From Akkermansiaceae bacterium (GTDB lineage: Bacteria; Verrucomicrobiota; Verrucomicrobiia; Verrucomicrobiales; DEV007): a DNA stretch of 35,199 nt. The notes beneath the pieces were generated by a model. It ran no database searches. It saw only the letters and a list, made by a program, of their open reading frames with translations, and had not been told where the DNA came from. Shown here piece after piece: positions 32,650-35,199 of this stretch. A program made the position numbers and the translations under genes. The first letter of the stretch is position 1; every line of letters begins with the position of its first letter. The DNA lies in the NCBI GenBank assembly GCA_024233085.1, contig JACKQC010000033.1, positions 1-35,199 on the forward strand, in the 5' to 3' direction.

Positions 32650-34926
32650 CTATCGCACCAGCTCGAAATCGACAAACCCGCGCGAACGGTCGACCCGGAG
32701 CACACGGACCCGGACGCGGTGTCCCACGGCGAGCTGAAAGCGTCCGTAGCGCGACACGAACCGTTGCCGCGCGCCGTCGAGCCGATACACATCGCCGGGC
32801 GGGAAGTCTTCCTTGCGGACGAGTCCCTTGATGAACAAATCGGTCAGTTCAACGAAGGCGCCGATGGGCCGGACCTCGTAAACGACGCCCTCGAAGAACT
32901 TGCGCTCGCCGCTTTCGCCGAGCCGGACGAGGTACTCGATGAGCTTGAGGCGCTGCGTTTCCTGCTCGGCGTCGGCGGCGACGCGTTCGGTCTCGGAAAT
33001 GTGCTTCGCAATCTCGGCCATGCGCCCGTGGGAAGGGGTGCCATCGGGGGACTCGCCGGCCTCGGCCTCGGGCTCGCGCCGCAGCACGAGCTTGCGCAGC
33101 ACTCGGTGGACGACGAGGTCGGCGTAGCGGCGGATCGGGCTGGTGAAATGGGTGTAGTTGTTTTTCGCCAGGCCGTAGTGGCCGAGCGGATCGGCGCGGT
33201 AGGCGGCGCGCTTGAGGCTTTTGAGCAGCGCGATTTTCAGCGCGTGTTCCTCGGGTTTGCCGCGGATGGCGCGAAGGAGTTTCTGCAGCTCGGCGCGGAC
33301 GGCAAGGTCGCCGACGGCGTGGCCGTAACTCCGGGCTTGCTCGGCGAACTCGAGCAGTTTTTCGGGGTCGGGGTCCTCGTGAACGCGGTAAACCGAGGGA
33401 GCGAGGGCGGACTTGGTCTCCAGCGCGACGGCTTCGTTGGCGGCGAGCATAAATTCCTCGATCAACTGGTGCGATTCGTCGTGCTCGATGCGGCGCACCT
33501 CGATAGGAATCCCGCGTTCGTCGAGAACGGCCCGCACCTCGGGAAAATCGAGGTCGAGCGAGCCGTGGTGGAAACGCCGTTCGCGCAGGCGTGCGGCAAG
33601 TTTCCAGGCGCGCTTGACGTGGCGGGCGAGGCTGGCTTCCTCGGGCGACAGGAAATCGATCTCGCCTTCGGAGAGGTTCAGCCGGCCGAAGGCTTCCTCG
33701 TAGGTGAAACGCCGGCGACTGCGGATGACCGCGGCGGCGAAGCGCGCGGCGGTCATTTTCCCGGTCTCCGAGAAACGCATCACGACGGCGTGGGTGAGGC
33801 GGTCGACGCCGGGCTTGAGACTGCAAAGGCCGTTGCTGAGCTTTTCGGGCAGCATGGGGATCACGCGGTCGGCGAGATAGACGCTGTTGCCGCGCATTTT
33901 CGCCTCGCGGTCGAGCGCCGTGTCCGTCCTGACATAATGGGAAACATCGGCGATGTGGACCGCCAGTTCCCAGCCGCCGCCCTCGTCGGGGTGAAACTCG
34001 TGCACGAAGACGGCGTCGTCGAAGTCCTTCGCATCCTCGGGGTCGATGGTGAAAACCTCCCGGTCGCGCCAGTCTTCGCGCACGGCGGCCTCGGCGGGAT
34101 CGACTTCGTCGGAAAAGCGGGTGGCTTCCTTTTCGACGTCTCCGGGAAAATGAAGCGGGAGATTGTGCCGATGGATGACGGTCAGAATATCGACGCCGGG
34201 GGAATCGGGCGGACCCAGCACCTCGATCATCCGCGCCCGGGGCGGAATACGCGGCGAGTCCCAGCCCTCGAATTCGGCGACAACGACATCGCCGGGACGG
34301 GCCTCGGGGAGCACCCGTGTGAGATTGAAAACGGGCGGGAGATTCGGGTGATCCGGTTCGAGATGGGCATAGCGGCCGTGCCGGTGATAGACGCCGGTGA
34401 CGCGCGCGTTTTTTCGCTCGATGACGCGCACGATCCGGGCCTGGAGGCGGGGTTGATCGAAGTCGGCCCGCTCGCGCTTTCGCTTGACGTGCCGATGCCA
34501 GCGGGGCGCCTCTTTTTCGGCGACCATGACCTCGACGCGGTCGCCATGGAGGGCGGTGCCGGAAAGGCTCGCGGGAACGTAAATGTCGCCCTCGGAATTT
34601 TTCAAAAGGCCGGTTCGGCACTCGGGATCGGGGCTGAAAAACCCGGCTCGGCGCGTGCCTCCGGCTTGGAAGGAAATCGTCCCGACGCAGGCGGACGGCG
34701 AACCTTTTTCGTCGGGCTCGGCTCGGGGAACCGCATAACGCCCTTTGCGAACGCGAACCAGTTCACCGGAGGCCTCCATTTGGCGGAGCGCCTCCCGAAA
34801 GGCGGCCCGGTCTTTGGGCGAAATGTCGAGCCGCCGCGCGAGTTCCGATTTGCTGGACGGACGATAGTCCGCGGCGCGAACCAAACGGCGGAGCGAGTCG
34901 AGAAATGGGGTTGAATCGTGGTTCAC
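32650..34926 (-). CDS. rnr: RNase R-type 3'-5' exoribonuclease (RNB family)
   Basis: A 758-aa enzyme that degrades RNA processively from the 3' end. Residues about 5-70 are a winged-helix domain (KSELARRLDISPKDRAAF), then cold-shock-like OB domains, then the RNB catalytic domain with TIDPEDAKDFDDA at 293-305 (D295, D301, D303, D304 hold the metals) and HFTSPIRRYADLVVHR further on, and a C-terminal S1 domain (FFEGVVYEVRPIGAFVEL). The start is GTG; 34926 is preferred over the upstream GTG 34995, because the latter gives a Cys/Pro-rich extension unlike the family. The length is that of RNase R. It is convergent with the nor operon. Confidence 0.93.
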   Translation of the reverse strand: MNHDSTPFLDSLRRLVRAADYRPSSKSELARRLDISPKDRAAFREALRQMEASGELVRVRKGRYAVPRAEPDEKGSPSACVGTISFQAGGTRRAGFFSPDPECRTGLLKNSEGDIYVPASLSGTALHGDRVEVMVAEKEAPRWHRHVKRKRERADFDQPRLQARIVRVIERKNARVTGVYHRHGRYAHLEPDHPNLPPVFNLTRVLPEARPGDVVVAEFEGWDSPRIPPRARMIEVLGPPDSPGVDILTVIHRHNLPLHFPGDVEKEATRFSDEVDPAEAAVREDWRDREVFTIDPEDAKDFDDAVFVHEFHPDEGGGWELAVHIADVSHYVRTDTALDREAKMRGNSVYLADRVIPMLPEKLSNGLCSLKPGVDRLTHAVVMRFSETGKMTAARFAAAVIRSRRRFTYEEAFGRLNLSEGEIDFLSPEEASLARHVKRAWKLAARLRERRFHHGSLDLDFPEVRAVLDERGIPIEVRRIEHDESHQLIEEFMLAANEAVALETKSALAPSVYRVHEDPDPEKLLEFAEQARSYGHAVGDLAVRAELQKLLRAIRGKPEEHALKIALLKSLKRAAYRADPLGHYGLAKNNYTHFTSPIRRYADLVVHRVLRKLVLRREPEAEAGESPDGTPSHGRMAEIAKHISETERVAADAEQETQRLKLIEYLVRLGESGERKFFEGVVYEVRPIGAFVELTDLFIKGLVRKEDFPPGDVYRLDGARQRFVSRYGRFQLAVGHRVRVRVLRVDRSRGFVDFELVR

Positions 34927-35097
34927 TCGGGGATGCGGAAGGGATCCGGGCGATCCGAAGGGAAAGGGGCGGATCGGGCATAATAGGCACCTCACGGTAA
35001 CGAATGTGGGCTGATCGTCGAACGAGAAACCGGGGCGAAGAACACCATTGATCGCGAAAGAAATGCGAAAACATCGAAAAAAACATTGACGGAGTGA

Positions 35098-35121
35098 TTT
35101 ACAATGTGTTTACATTGTAAA
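35098..35121. promoter_or_regulatory. perfect 24-bp palindrome, candidate repressor operator
   Basis: TTTACAATGT (35098-35107) and ACATTGTAAA (35112-35121) form a perfect 10-bp inverted repeat around GTTT, in an AT-rich patch. TTGACG (35086-35091) just upstream could be a -35 box, so the palindrome would overlap the promoter of a gene to the right, outside the window. The TACA/TGTA symmetry resembles operators of BlaI/MecI/CopY-type repressors. The rest of 34927-35199 shows no gene. Confidence 0.6.
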
Positions 35122-35199
35122 TAATTCAAGAAAGTGGTGCGAAGTCGATTTCGAAGGATTTCCGTCTTGCGTTCCGCGCGGTTTCAACGTCAACATCGA

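Noticed and set aside
31738..34914. 1058-codon plus-strand frame across norD and the exoribonuclease gene
   Set aside because: It overlaps two well-supported genes in other frames, crosses the repeat at 32606, and its Arg/Pro-rich then Val/Gly-rich composition has no domain pattern.

Overview
The window is GC-rich (well over 60% by eye) and its gene content points to the PVC superphylum. I favour Verrucomicrobiota over Planctomycetota, but cannot settle it without a phylogenetic marker. The signs are secreted DUF1080 / beta-propeller / HEAT / PVC-type cytochrome c fusions, a DUF1549-DUF1553 cytochrome with its DUF1501 partner, five secreted sulfatases of clearly different subtypes, and few Shine-Dalgarno sequences. 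No tRNA, rRNA, CRISPR array, integrase or transposase was seen.

Layout. Positions 325-7924 are a minus-strand run. In transcription order it holds a sulfatase, two small EF-Tu domain 2-like proteins in an AT-richer patch, a 71-aa protein, a secreted PQQ-type beta-propeller protein, and a large DUF1080-propeller-cytochrome fusion. Positions 8046-8334 hold a small gene followed by a decayed nucleotidyltransferase remnant. Positions 8366-16160 hold three more sulfatases, a membrane protein, a ConA-like secreted protein, a VapBC toxin-antitoxin pair and a small GH18 protein. Positions 16300-20747 hold a second propeller-cytochrome fusion, a composite palindromic repeat, and two small membrane or secreted proteins. 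Positions 20824-27257 hold the fifth sulfatase and the DUF1549/1553 + DUF1501 pair, with a RelE/ParE-type toxin-antitoxin module lodged between the two partners. Positions 27325-32602 are a complete cNOR nitric oxide reductase locus: a divergent Rrf2 regulator and norC-norB-norQ-norD. Positions 32650-34926 encode an RNase R-type exoribonuclease. The window ends on a perfect 10+10 bp palindrome that looks like a repressor operator for a gene outside the window.

How the genes work together. The sulfatases, GH18 protein, DUF1080 domain and propeller-cytochrome proteins all carry export signals and fit periplasmic or surface breakdown of sulfated or aminated polysaccharide, with c-type cytochromes passing electrons from oxidised substrates. 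The norCBQD cluster is a separate module that reduces NO to N2O, probably controlled by the adjacent Cys3 Rrf2 protein.

The most unusual signal is a dispersed 41-bp inverted-repeat element present five times (5682, 10585, 22954, 27275, 32606). All copies have the same length and the same orientation. Three sit immediately behind stop codons between convergent genes. One lies in frame inside the DUF1549/1553 cytochrome gene, and there the base that would form a stop codon in every other copy is changed to a sense codon.
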